Below, piece after piece: positions 31,937 to 44,100 of a DNA stretch of 64,000 bases (positions within the stretch are counted from its first letter, which is position 1; each line of letters opens with the position of its first letter). The stretch comes from Diplonema papillatum (lineage: Eukaryota > Euglenozoa > Diplonemea > Diplonemida > Diplonemidae): NCBI GenBank assembly GCA_030068145.1, contig JAPJBO010000312.1, forward strand, positions 62,001-126,000. The letters run 5' to 3'. Both the position numbers and the translations under genes were made by a program. Under the pieces are notes generated by a model, which saw only the letters and a program-made list of their open reading frames with translations, had not been told where the DNA came from and made no database searches.

Positions 31937-34900
31937 ATGGTGGAGAAGTTGGAGAAGCTCCTCTTGGTCAACCCCAACGTTGAGGAGGTATCGCTGAACA
32001 ATGAAGGGATCGACGACCTGCTGCCGCTGGTGCCGCTGCTGTCGAAAATGCCGAACTTGAAGGTGTTGAAGCTGGCGAACAACAACATCCAGAAGTTGCC
32101 CGAGGACCTGTCGTCCCTTCGCTCCGTGCAGTACTTGGACATCTCCCACAACCCGATCCCCGGACTGGGCAGCATCTTCCGCGGGCTCTTTTCCCTCAAC
32201 GGGCTCAAGCACCTGTACGTCGACATGCCCTACGAAACGGACGAAGAGGAGATCATCGTCTCCCTCACGAGCCTCGAGTCTTTCAACGGCACCCCTCTCA
32301 CCGACAACGGCGATGAAGACCTCGGCGATCTCGACGACGCAGGCGCTGACAGCCCCGGTCAGGCGTACGGCGGTATGTCTTCATGACTCTAAAGGCCAGC
32401 CTCTCACAGAGGTTGACTCAGATCAAAGGCCTCTAGAGGCCAGTCCCTTTAGAAAGTTGACTCATATCAAGGCCTCTAGAGGCCAGTCCCTTTAGAAAGT
32501 TGACTCATATCAAGGCCTCTAGAGGCCAGTCCCTTTAGAAAGTTGACTCATATCAAGGCCTCTAGAGGCCAGTCCCTTTAGAAAGTTGACTCAGATCAAA
32601 GGCCTCTAGAGGCCAGTCCCTTTAGAAAGTTGACTCATATCAAGGCCTCTAGAGGCCAGTCCCTTTAGAAAGTTGACTCATATCAAGGCCTCTAGAGGCC
32701 AGTCCCTTTAGAAAGTTGACTCATATCAAGGCCTCTAGAGGCCAGTCCCTTTAGAAAGTTGACTCATATCAAGGCCTCTAGAGGCCAGTCCCTTTAGAAA
32801 GTTGACTCAGATCAAAGGCCTCTAGAGGCCAGTCCCTTTAGAAAGTTGACTCATATCAAGGCCTCTAGAGGCCAGTCCCTTTAGAAAGTTGACTCAGATC
32901 AAAGGCCTCTAGAGGCCAGTCCCTTTAGAAAGTTGACTCATATCAAGGCCTCTAGAGGCCAGTCCCTTTAGAAAGTTGACTCAGATCAAAGGCCTCTAGA
33001 GGCCAGTCCCTTTAGAAAGTTGACTCATATCAAGGCCTCTAGAGGCCAGTCCCTTTAGAAAGTTGACTCATATCAAGGCCTCTAGAGGCCAGTCCCTTTA
33101 GAAAGTTGACTCATATCAAGGCCTCTAGAGGCCAGTCCCTTTAGAAAGTTGACTCAGATCAAAGGCCTCTAGAGGCCAGTCCCTTTAGAAAGTTGACTCA
33201 TATCAAGGCCTCTAGAGGCCAGTCCCTTTAGAAAGTTGACTCAGATCAAAGGCCTCTAGAGGCCAGTCCCTTTAGAAAGTTGACTCATATCAAGGCCTCT
33301 AGAGGCCAGTCCCTTTAGAAAGTTGACTCATATCAAGGCCTCTAGAGGCCAGTCCCTTTAGAAAGTTGACTCATATCAAGGCCTCTAGAGGCCAGTCCCT
33401 TTAGAAAGTTGACTCATATCAAGGCCTCTAGAGGCCAGTCCCTTTAGAAAGTTGACTCATATCAAGGCCTCTAGAGGCCAGTCCCTTTAGAAAGTTGACT
33501 CAGATCAAAGGCCTCTAGAGGCCAGTCCCTTTAGAAAGTTGACTCATATCAAGGCCTCTAGAGGCCAGTCCCTTTAGAAAGTTGACTCAGATCAAAGGCC
33601 TCTAGAGGCCAGTCCCTTTAGAAAGTTGACTCATATCAAGGCCTCTAGAGGCCAGTCCCTTTAGAAAGTTGACTCATATCAAGGCCTCTAGAGGCCAGTC
33701 CCTTTAGAAAGTTGACTCAGATCAAAGGCCTCTAGAGGCCAGTCCCTTTAGAAAGTTGACTCAGATCAAAGGCCTCTAGAGGCCAGTCCCTTTAGAAAGT
33801 TGACTCATATCAAGGCCTCTAGAGGCCAGTCCCTTTAGAAAGTTGACTCAGATCAAAGGCCTCTAGAGGCCAGTCCCTTTAGAAAGTTGACTCATATCAA
33901 GGCCTCTAGAGGCCAGTCCCTTTAGAAAGTTGACTCATATCAAGGCCTCTAGAGGCCAGTCCCTTTAGAAAGTTGACTCATATCAAGGCCTCTAGAGGCC
34001 AGTCCCTTTAGAAAGTTGACTCATATCAAGGCCTCTAGAGGCCAGTCCCTTTAGAAAGTTGACTCATATCAAAGGCCTCTATAAGCACCCTGCTCCGTAG
34101 GAAACACTCGAGGAAGCTGCCACAGTTGCGAAATCTCAAAAGAAGTAAACGCGGGCTGCACACACGACACACGGGTACTTCTGGGTTTAGTGGCGGGCGT
34201 AACGTAAGATCTCCCCCGCGAGATTTCCCCCCGGCAAGATTTTGCCTGAACACGAAACTAAACTTAGACTTTCCCCTGAAAAGCCCATCGATCACCATAA
34301 GCGTGTGCTGAGTTGAACATCACAAATATAAGGTCGATAAGCACCTTCTGTAGGCCTGTATGGGAAGCGTGTGCTGAGTTGAACATCACAAATGTAAGGT
34401 CGATAAGCACCATTTGTAGGCCTGTATGGGAAGCGTGTGCTGAGTTGAACATCACAAATGTAAAGTCGATAAGCACCATCTGTAGGCCTGTATGGGAAGC
34501 GTGTGCTGAGTTGAACATCACAAATGTAAGGTCGATAAGCACCATTTGTAGGCCTGTATGGGAAGCGTGTGCTGAGTTGAACATCACAAATGTAAAGTCG
34601 ATAAGCACCATCTGTAGGCCTGTATGGGAAGCGTGTGCTGAGTTGAACATCACAAATGTAAGGTCGATAAGCACCATTTGTAGGCCTGTATGGGAAGCGT
34701 GTGCTGAGTTGAACATCACAAATGTAAAGTCGATAAGCACCATCTGTAGGCCTGTATGGGAAGCGTGTGCTGAGTTGAACATCACAAATGTAAGGTCGAT
34801 AAGCACCATTTGTAGGCCTGTATGGGAAGCGTGTGCTGAGTTGAACATCACAAATGTAAAGTCGATAAGCACCATCTGTAGGCCTGTATGGGAAGCGTGT

Positions 34901-37900
34901 GCTGAGTTGAACATCACAAATGTAAGGTCGATAAGCACCATTTGTAGGCCTGTATGGGAAGCGTGTGCTGAGTTGAACATCACAAATGTAAAGTCGATAA
35001 GCACCATCTGTAGGCCTGTATGGGAAGCGTGTGCTGAGTTGAACATCACAAATGTAAGGTCGATAAGCACCATTTGTAGGCCTGTATGGGAAGCGTGTGC
35101 TGAGTTGAACATCACAAATGTAAAGTCGATAAGCACCATCTGTAGGCCTGTATGGGAAGCGTGTGCTGAGTTGAACATCACAAATGTAAGGTCGATAAGC
35201 ACCATTTGTAGGCCTGTGTGGGATTGTCGGAAGCACAAACACAACTTTCAGGACTCGGCGGGCCGCTATCCCACAGCAATGTGGCGCCTCCCCGTCCGCA
35301 GCAGGTGCAAGCGTGGCACCAGAGCGTCTCCCCCGGCGACCGGATGTCCGGCAACACACCTCCGCTGGCGCACTCAGGTAGCCCACCAGGCTACGGCGGC
35401 GCCTCGCACCTTCCCTCTCTTCGCTCGCGGTATACAGGTAGTGTGTTTTAGTGCTCTTTTTTTTTTTTTGCATACGACCGTCGTATCGACGCTGGTCTTA
35501 GACACACATTTTTCACTCGGAAAGGTCAGCGCGGTAGGTAGAGATGACCACGGAACACATGCACGTGGGCGGGAATCAAGTCTGGCCCACCCTACGGTGG
35601 AAGCCCACACCCTTTGACTTGGTCTTATGTGTTCTTCCTCTCGCTCCTGTGGTGCCTTACTCGTGTCACTCCACTTCCGTATGTGTTCGACCCATGCGCT
35701 ACAGACCATGCAGGGCCCGGCGGTCGGGGATCCATAGGCCGAGGCAACGCCGACGATTACAATCCGAAGATCAACTGGGACCCGAACGACATGGAGGAGA
35801 TCCAGCGGCTTTACCGCGCAGCCAACTCCGTTTCCGGACGTATCGCCAACAAGGTGGAGTTCGAGGACTACGTCAAGAACATCATCGCGCATCTCCACAC
35901 CCTCCTCGCCGGAGAAGACGACCCGTACAAGAAGGAAGCCGAGATCCTCAAAGTCAAGAAGATGTATGCCCTCGCCCGCTTTTCTCGATCCCGCGACTAT
36001 TCTTTGGAGCTTTTTGGACCTACATGCACGAGAATGAAGATCCTGCGTATCCACGACGCTGTCTTTTCCAACCTTCGACACGGAAGCCAACCCGATAGTA
36101 GTGTCGAATACTGGCGACCACAAACGAGCGACGGTTGTCAAAACCCCCGCAAACCGTTTTGCAAAAAGAGACTTATCAAACCCAGCGTGCTAAAGCGAAT
36201 TTCTACTTCTGAGAAAAAGAACCCATTTGACGAAGGTCACCCGGAGACTTTAAAAGCCCGGATTCTTAAGCGAACTATAACTCTAAAACGAAGCTGGCGC
36301 TTCCTTTGTTTGTGCACTCCCTTCGAACCTGCTGTTGTTCATCTAACTGGAGTGAGGATAACGCTGTCATCAATCGATTTTTCTTGACGAATTGCATTTG
36401 TTAGACACAAAAGAAAGGCAACGCCATAACCCACCACAGCATGTTCGAATACTGCTTCGAGGAGATCTCGCGGAGCAGCTACCGATTTGACTCCAACCTG
36501 TCAACTGTGTTGACGACCCTGCAAGAAACGTATGCCCCCCCCACTTAGATTTTGTGCCGAGGCTGTGCCGCGTGTGCGGACACCGCCAAACGATGAGTGC
36601 ATGGTGACATATTGCCGCACATCGAATGCATACCGCGACATTCTACACAACGCAGGTACGGGAGTCTGCTCGGCAACTACGACAACCTGATCAAGAGCAT
36701 GCAGTCACACAAAGACAAGAAGCTCGAGGTGATGCGTACAGACATGCAACACGCTATTCAAGTATGGTTTACCGGTTTACTCGCGCAGAAAGCAGACTCT
36801 CTCTTCCCACAGCACCATCATCATTAGTTTGTGCCACGATTGTGCGAGTGGCGAGCTCTCGTTTCTTTTGAATTCGACACAACTTCTTCGAGGGAGACTT
36901 GATGCTAGGATTCTGCCCAAGCATTATTACCCTAAGATCTCCCCCCGCCGGGCCAAGTCGAGACGCGTGAACATTCCGTAACCCGGATACGGAGATCCGA
37001 AGTGGTGCACACACCGGACAACCGACAAGCATTCATCGCCGACAACACAAGAATTCCTTCTCCCCACAACCAACCTCCTTCCCGTGACGGATTCGCCTGT
37101 GCTGTAGTAGCACGGGTGGTCCTGGCTGTGACGAGCTAGGAACAGCCGCCTGACAAACCAGACTCACACTGCTGTCCTGTCTGCAGACAATCAGGTTCCG
37201 CGCTGATGGTTCCGCCTTATGTGTCCGTGGCTTAAAGGACCGAACCACGGCGCAGACGGAATCAGTGCGGTGCTGAGGACATATCCATTCCAAAGCACGT
37301 TCTTGCTATCCCCCCACAACCAACCAGGAGATCGAGCAGCTCATGCAGCAGATGGATGCGAAGGACTCGTACGGCGGCGGCCGGGCGCCCGACGGAGACA
37401 CCGCACAGATGCTGAACGAGATCGGCTGGCTGCGGTCCGAGAACGAGAAGCTGCAGGCCCGGCTGCGCCAGTACGAGGTCGGCCGGCAGAAGCTCGCGTC
37501 CCAGATCGGCGACGGCATGGACTCCCACTGGGCTGACGGGAGGCCGTCCAAGGGAGGGCCCAAGGGGCCGTCGGTGGGTCGGTCGCTCACCGCGAAGCAG
37601 CTGAAGGAAATCATCGAAGACATCTACACGAGCAAGTCCAAATTCGACATCAAGTGCCTCGAAACGCACCTGCCGCGCGAGACTATGGAGCAGCACTTGT
37701 ACACGTACCTCAACCAGAAGTACGGCCTCAAGAACTTGATTCTCGATTGGGCAGAGGCCATCATCAACGGCGTTCGGAAGCATTCGGCAGACGTACGTCT
37801 TTTCTATTTTCAGGAAATTGCCACGCTTGTGTATACATAGGTACCAATATGCTCCCAGGACCTTGCCTAGATCTCACGGTGCACCCATTTTGGGACCACT

Positions 37901-40404
37901 TGTGAGCAGGTATCAACACTGCACACCGTGTCACTTTTCCATTTCTTCCCACGCAATGCAACATTTTACGTGGCCGGTGCAGGTTAACGCGGAGTTGGTT
38001 CTCACTGTAAAGGATGATTCCACCTACCCCCCTGGCTATCGCCTCGTTGTTATATTGCACTGTTGGGCTCAAGGGTTGACATTCCTGAGCCGAACAGCCA
38101 ACGAAGAAAAATGCTTCATCCAGAGAGGTTTCCACGAACAACGCACGGAGGAGTATCGTTGTCCCGAAGGCTTGAGCCTTTCGCTTGGCTTGTACGTTCT
38201 CTCCTATCATTTCACTGCACAGTGGGGCCCAGCCTCAGACAGTACGTTCTCTCCTATCATTTCACTGCACAGTGGGGCCCAGCCTCAGACACTGTCCGCA
38301 ACGATCAATTCATCAAGTGAAAATAGTATCGTTATTTCAAATCCACATCCAGCTTTGTGTGACTCCACCCCTCTCGAATCGAGCGAAACACTGGATGCTG
38401 CCGCACCGCCAGACCCATGAGCACTAAGACTTGCGCGATACGTTGATAGGTGTCATGGTGATTCCGTCGCGGGGCCTATTTTTGTAAACGATGTGTTGTT
38501 CGTGCGTTCACCAGTACGGCGGGCACTCTGTGCTTTTAACTGACCTTTCAGACACGGTCGTACGAGGCCTTCTTTCCGGAGACGGATTTGCCTGTGTGGC
38601 ACGGTTCGAATTGCGAGGCGAGGTTACGCAGACACGAAAACATGAAAAGGATCACACTTCAAACCCGACGAGAAGTTGCTCGGAAAGCTTAGTTCGCACA
38701 ACACTTCCGCGTCTCTTTCTTGCGGGTTAAAACATGCGTTTTCGGTCCGTTTCCATGGTGTTTACTTGCAATCTCACGCTACCAGGATAACGACGTCGCC
38801 GTCTTCGGGAAGATACTGCGGAACGAAATCGACGAAGAGTTCCGGTTTGTGCAACGGCAGCTGAAGGAGACGGTGCACGAACTCCTCCGCGTATACTTGA
38901 AGGGGAAGCACCCGATGAAAGGCGACGAGGAGATTATCAACCTGGTGCACAAGCGAACCGCCGGCTACATGCAAGAGGTATGGGCACGCTTCCAACAGAA
39001 GCTGAACTCCCAGCCTCAATGGTCAACCGGAGACCCCAAACCACCGAACCTCGAAACCACAATAAACAAAATAGTCGCAATAAGAAACTAGCGCGCCAAT
39101 CGAATAGTCGGAGGCAACAAAGATACGCGCACGCATACTGCACTCCTGCTACCGCAAACCATCGAGCGAGCAGGATTGTACGTCTGGCGTCTTTAGACTG
39201 TTTTCTTTTTTTTGCCGAAGAGATCCGGGTTATACAGCAGGCAAACACAAACTCTGCTGCACGCACACACAGGAGGAATGGGTCGACATTGTGAAGTACA
39301 TGTACAACGCCGAAGACTCCGTGTCAATCATCATGCGTGTGCGCGAAGTCATCAAGGAGAAGAACCCGCCACGGCGTCGTGCGGGCCGCAGGTGTGTCTC
39401 GTTGTTTACCCTCTCACAATCTTTTGACGATGGCGTACCCCCTCCTTGTAGCACCCAGGCCAAAACGACGAAGCTACTGTTGTGGCCTCGTCAGATGCTT
39501 TCCTGTTTGGCAGCGAAATACGAGCTAGCCTGATCTTCGATTGGACACTTCAGAAGATTACTCATTTTTGGCGCTGACAGATTGCGCAAAACGTCAGCCT
39601 CCTGATTCGTACCCAGAGCATTTTACCCGTTGAACGATGGAGGGACCCAGACCATTTATTCGCTTCGTTTCATCATCGTGTGTGTCTGCAACGCCGCCGC
39701 GTCAGTTTCTCCACATCGGCCGACGAGTCCAGTATCCCCAATCCAATATACCCAATCCAGAACTCCCAATCCAATATCACAATCCAGTGTATCCCCAGTT
39801 CCTGTCCCCAATTCAGTATTCCCAATCCAATTTCCCAAACCAGTACTCCCCATCCAATTTCACAATCCAGTATATCCCCAGTTCCTGTCCCCAATTCAGT
39901 ATTCCCAATCCAATTCCCCAAACCAGTACTCCCAATCCAATATCACAATCCAGTATATCCCCAGTTCATGTCCCCAATTCAGTATCCCCAATCCAATATC
40001 CCCAATCCGTATCATCCAGTATTCCCAATCGAGTATCCTAAAAAAACTCACGCAGGAACCGCGCTGACCCGCTGCCCCGCGAGCAAAACAGCCTTCTGTA
40101 CGGGGACTTTTTGAAGGTGCTGCTCGACTTCCAGCTGCAGGGACACGAAAGGTTCCTGGGCAAGTTCGTGAAGCTGTTCCGCCAGTTCGACGCCGACAAG
40201 AACGGCATCTTGAACGAGGCCGAGTTCGTCCAACTTCTCAGGGCCATCGACCCTGCGAAGACCGAGGAAGAGGTGAACGCTCTCCTGGACCTGATCGACC
40301 CCCACGACAACCAGCTCATCAACTTCTCGGAATGCGTCACCTTCCTCTCCTCCGAACTGGTCAAGATGATGTCCGAGATGAAGCACCAGCACCCCAGCGA
40401 CTAG
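31937..40404 (+). CDS. Leucine-rich-repeat / coiled-coil / EF-hand protein (nine exons)
   Basis: Exons: 31937-32372, 35252-35437, 35714-35963, 36440-36529, 36656-36761, 37328-37792, 38786-38977, 39273-39391 and 40056-40404. All phases agree (1,1,2,2,0,0,0,2), giving 730 residues. Residues 1-130 are leucine-rich repeats (LKVLKLANNNIQKLPEDL, VQYLDISHNPIPGL). 147-230 is a Gly/Pro/Ser-rich linker. 330-410 is predicted coiled coil (IEQLMQQMDAK, LRSENEKLQARL). 435-600 is a conserved helical region (CLETHLPRETMEQ, KYGLKNLILDWA, FGKILRNEIDEEF, EEWVDIVKYMYNAED). The C terminus has one canonical EF-hand loop, DADKNGILNEAE (660-671), and a weaker one at 696-707. The combination recalls a conserved protein of ciliated protists, from memory only; I do not know a name. 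A calcium-responsive cytoskeletal or ciliary role is inference. The link between exon 1 and exon 2 rests on a strong gtatgt donor, a good acceptor and matching phase across 2.9 kb; two separate genes remain possible. Confidence 0.78.
32390..34080. repeat. 43/44-bp satellite array, about 39 copies, in intron 1 of the LRR gene
   Basis: The unit contains CCTCTAGAGGCCAGTCCC, TTTAGAAAGTTGACTCA and either TATCAAGG (43 bp) or GATCAAAGG (44 bp). The two variants are mixed irregularly along the array and units are otherwise nearly identical, so the array is young or homogenised. The first unit, next to the exon 1 donor, is the most diverged. CCTCTAGAGG is a perfect palindrome in every unit. Confidence 0.95.
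34080..34220 (-). repeat. Dispersed repeat R1, diverged copy 4
   Basis: TATAAGCACCCTGCTCCGTA, GGAAACACTCGAGGAAGCTG and GGTTTAGTGGCGGGCGTAA match the minus strand of R1. It fills the gap between the two satellite arrays, followed by a partial Rhp (34228-34275). Confidence 0.65.
34301..35219. repeat. 66-bp tandem array, 14 copies, arranged as 132-bp dimers
   Basis: The unit contains GCGTGTGCTGAGTTGAACAT, CACAAATGTAAGGTCGATAA and GCACCATTTGTAGGCCTGTA. Two variants (AAGGTCG with CATTTG; AAAGTCG with CATCTG) alternate strictly for most of the array, which is a higher-order repeat. Because 66 is divisible by three, frames of 300-430 codons stay open on both strands; these are artefacts. The array ends 32 bp before the acceptor of LRR exon 2. 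Confidence 0.95.
36233..36290 (+). repeat. CCGGA repeat in LRR-gene intron 3
   Basis: GGTCACCCGGAGACTTTAAA, GCCCGGATTCTTAAGCGAAC and TATAACTCTAAAA. It is one of the best-preserved dispersed copies, about 150 bp upstream of exon 4. Confidence 0.75.
36880..36950 (+). repeat. Three-hairpin repeat Rhp in LRR-gene intron 5
   Basis: CTTCTTCGAGGGAGACTTGATGC-type start (two short blocks), then a shortened middle with GATTCTGCCCAAGCATTATT and CCTAAGATCTCCCCCC. It lies 120 bp after the exon 5 donor. Confidence 0.6.
37079..37311 (+). repeat. Dispersed repeat R2, copy 2, in LRR-gene intron 5
   Basis: It is close to 440-705 over its whole length and ends 16 bp before the acceptor of exon 6. The TCCCCCCACAACCAACCAG acceptor tract lies just outside the repeat; a similar CCCCACAACCAACC string occurs just before it. 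Confidence 0.75.
38190..38290 (+). repeat. Exact 50-bp tandem duplication
   Basis: Two identical units of ACGTTCTCTCCTATCATTTC plus ACTGCACAGTGGGGCCCAGC and CTCAGACA lie in LRR-gene intron 6. Identity points to a recent event. Confidence 0.85.
39725..40035. repeat. CCAATCCAGTAT-type short tandem array in the last LRR-gene intron
   Basis: Short motifs CCCAATCCA, ATATCCCCAGTTCCTGTCCC and CAATTCAGTATTCCCAATCC recur in nested units of about 11 and 85 bp. The array ends 20 bp before the acceptor of exon 9. It keeps several frames open without being coding. Confidence 0.85.
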
Positions 40405-41159
40405 AAAATATGAGGAGCCCCTCCCTTTCCCCCACCCTCATCGCTCGAAACTATACCACGTACTTGTCGTGCAGAGGGAAAGTCCGGATGACGGTAGTCT
40501 ACGTCTTCGCAGTAGTAGGCGTCGTAAACGTAGACGCTCGCTCTCCATGTGACCAACCGCTGAAAGAGACACACACTTACGGATTGTCGTGCTGTATGAT
40601 GAATTGATGTGGCAAGCACGTGTCATCCGTGTGACAAATACTCGGTGTCGGTTGCAAGAACCCCAGAAAATGTCAAGAGACACAGGAAATGAGAGCGCGC
40701 GCTAAAATAAGTCGAATAGTCGGCAAATAGTAACAAAGACACACGCACGAGCACAGGTACTGCCACCGCAGATACGATACGCACACTACTGTATACGATA
40801 CCTTAAAGGAACCTTTACGACAACGGTCACCCGGAGACTATAAAACCCCGGATCTCCAAGTGAACTTGCACTCTAAATACGTGGTGAAGAACCCCTATAG
40901 AACCTTCCCAGCCCCCCCTTCCCCCCACCAGTCTAAATTACAAAGCCGGTGCCGCAAACACCGCACTCCCTCCCCTCCATTACCTTTTTCTTCCCCACCC
41001 TCCCCTTTCTTTCCGCCCTTTTGTACAATCCGCCCGCGGGTCTTCTTGTTTTATTTCAAATCTGAAACCGGTTTTCCGTCCCTCCGTATCGCCGCGCTTG
41101 CGGCATCCCCCCTCCCCCCCCCCGAAACGTTTCCCGTGTAGATCTCTGTTTTTTTCTTC

Positions 41160-41192
<33 letters not shown>

Positions 41193-44100
41193 GTTGTGCT
41201 TCTTCTGAAAGTATGCGATTCCTGCACTGGGGGGAAGTAGTCGAAAGACAATGCACGAATAGGGAACGTCCCGCCCTCTTGACTATTCTTTTCTTTTTTC
41301 TTGAAAGTACGGTAATACTGCAGGGAATAGTTAACTGGACCTCTTGAGTTTGTGCTAACCACGAATTGGGGAGTCGGGAACCTACAAAGCCAAAAGCAGG
41401 ACCGACCCCCCCGTTCGTGAGAAAAAGCGAAGAATAACAGCACCTTCTTTTTTCCAACGATCTTGAGCTGCAACTCAACTATTCCCAAGCCGCGAAACCC
41501 CCGCTGCCTCTCTTGCCACCACTGCCTAGCACCCTTGAGAATTGAGTTCTGCAAAGTGCAGGTGCCATGAAGGTAGGCGAGCACTGCCCTAGAGTAACGG
41601 ATTGCTCCGACGATCCCAGCACCGTAGAACCAGGTAATGGTGCGGCCAAGGCATTTGACGGAGTGTGCTTCATGGTCTTTTTCCAGCACCGTCGTTTCGA
41701 AAAAAGGAGTGCGAAGAAAAGGAGCAACCCAATGGTGTTGCGCAGCTGGGCTACGCAGAAGTCCTGCCGAAGTCCTACAATTCTGACTCGGGGGAACACC
41801 ATCTAACCTTCTCTCTTTTCATTTTTTTCGCTTTATTTCTCCCCTCATAACCGTTTCCAATTGCTGTTGTCCCGAACAAGTTGCGTTTTGTTTTCTTCTT
41901 CTCTTTCCGCTTGAAAGGGGGCGACTGCTGAGGGAAAAGCTGACCCAGACCTCTTGAAAGGTACGCCGCTCGATGCTTGAAGAGTGCGTTTTAAACGGGG
42001 TCGAAGATAGAGTTCGAACACATTTTCAGGCATCAGCTCAACTTTGCTGACCTGCCTTCATTTCTTAGAATCAGACTGCGTACTAGCGGGTTCACTGAGA
42101 GCAACAGACGAGCTTCCAAACAGAATATGCTTCCTTCTAAACCAACAAGGTCCGGTTGATAATTCCCTTGTTTCTCCCGAAAGACCATCGTAACAACTCA
42201 AAATACTGTCACTGTAGACACAAGAAGACGCTAATATGTGGACGTGGGATGAGGAACTCGCATAACGGCCCCCGCGCACACGCCCGCCACGTGTTTCTTT
42301 GCCCTGCACGATACACCCAAAAGATAGTTTGGGGTGCTACGAAGTAGCGGAGAAGCACCGATCATTATTTCCTTTGCGTACGCAAGAGGTCGACTGTTCT
42401 TGGCTCTCCCTGCCCCCCTCCGCCCGCTCCACCCTCTTCTGTGCCTCTCGCCACGGGAAGTACGTCAGGCCTGTCGTATGACAAGACAAGAAAAAGTACC
42501 TGCCGTATAGCGACAACAGTTGTCGTCGCGTGTGGCAGGTATGTGGCGCTAGTCCAGCTTGTGCCTATCCTTGCCTTTGTTTTTTTTTCCATCTCCACCC
42601 CCCCCCCCCAAAAAAAAAGTTCCCCCCATCCCTCCCTCAGTTGTCAAGAGTAGAAACCAGTTCATACAACAACAAAAGAGCACTCAAGCGAAACCGTTTG
42701 ATGCGGGCGCGAAGGGGGAAACGCGGCCAATCCAGCCGCCCAATTGCGCAGGAATGGCAGCCTGTATACACACGGTGGAGAAGCTCGAGTTAAAAGAACC
42801 CATTCGACGAAGGTCCCCCGGAGACTTTAAACCCGGATGCTGAAGCGGGCTATAACTCTAAAAGCTGCTGGAGGTAAGCAACAGTCTAAAATGCGGGTGT
42901 CACCCCCGCTTTTAGGGGCGTGACGCGGGCACACCCTCAGCAGTCCCCGGCATCTCAGGGCTGGACTCTACCGTGTAGAAAACACGCCGAACCCGCTGTC
43001 GCTCGAAGGAAGCCTTGGTGGGGAAGCACCAACCCCGTGGCGGCTGAAAGTCGTGCGGGCTCCGAGACCATGGGTGGCGGCCGCAGGGTAGTTTTCATGT
43101 GCTTCGTGTGAGGACGGATGGGGGGTGGACGGTTGTTTCAGAACCACGAAACCTACACGGTGGGAGGTCCACAGAAGCTGGAGTGAAAGAGGGTGCCCGA
43201 GGCACACCCGAAAAGCGGGCGTGGCACTCGCTCTTTCAACTCCAGCGTTGAACTCCAGCTTCTGAGGCTGACCAGCTGACGATGCCACCAGCTTTGCCAG
43301 CCTTTCCATCTCATCATGTCGAGCCGTTCCCCAGCCAACGATGGCAAAGTCTACGCGACTGGCCCGCGGGACTCCCGTCGCCCGCTCCACTCACTCCCAT
43401 TCCCCTCCCCGTTACCTACCTTTACCTCGGTTTACTCGTCTGATTCCTTTTCGGTTTCATTTCTTTTCTCTTTTTTCTCTCTTTTTGTTTGCTTCCTTTC
43501 CTTTGAATGTCTACGTTGTATTTTTTTCCCTTCCTTTGTTTGTTTTATTCTTACCGTCATGGGCCCACGATGCGAGCTCATTGTCACGCGTCGGAGCGAC
43601 TCTTCTGCTTTCCCGTTCGATTTGGAACCGCAAAGAAGTGGCAAACCCGCGGCAGGGGTAGGATCGCCATGTACAATGGACTGGAACCTCTCCTTGGTGA
43701 AAAGGTCACGTCAAAAAGGATATATCAGTGGTTCCTGCTGTGAACTGGGGTTATGGAACGTGCAGTGGGCAACCAACCCCGAACGGCAAAATCTGGTCGT
43801 CGGCTTGGACTTGGGTGCATTCTACGTCACTCATACCGCCCGCGACAAGCGCACTTGCTACTGTGCATCTTTCGCTCGCGTACACGCAACCGGCGCCCGC
43901 TGAGCACCGTACTAGCAATTTCCCTCTGTCCGCGTGGGGCTGAAGACGTTCTCAATTTGCAACCCTTGAGGGCAGCACGGCCAGCATCCACAAGAACCCA
44001 CGGGGCAGGCACGAAGGAACCCGAGGGAAGAACATCGACCTAGAAGAGGACGCCAACACAGGTCTCTCGTCTTCCAAAGGCTCGTTCGCATGCGGCTCAT

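Noticed and set aside
32390-34080. CRISPR-like look of regularly spaced palindromic units
   Set aside because: Units are contiguous and uniform with no unique spacers, and the context is eukaryotic; this is a satellite.
34264-35617. Reading frames of 326-434 codons on both strands
   Set aside because: They are the 66-bp array read in frame (66 is a multiple of three, with no stop in several frames); all strands are equally open and the peptide is a pure repeat.
43316-43903. 195-codon plus-strand frame starting MSSRSPANDGK
   Set aside because: Its middle is a Phe/Leu/Ser-rich run from a pyrimidine-rich tract, no family is recognised and no splice partners were found.
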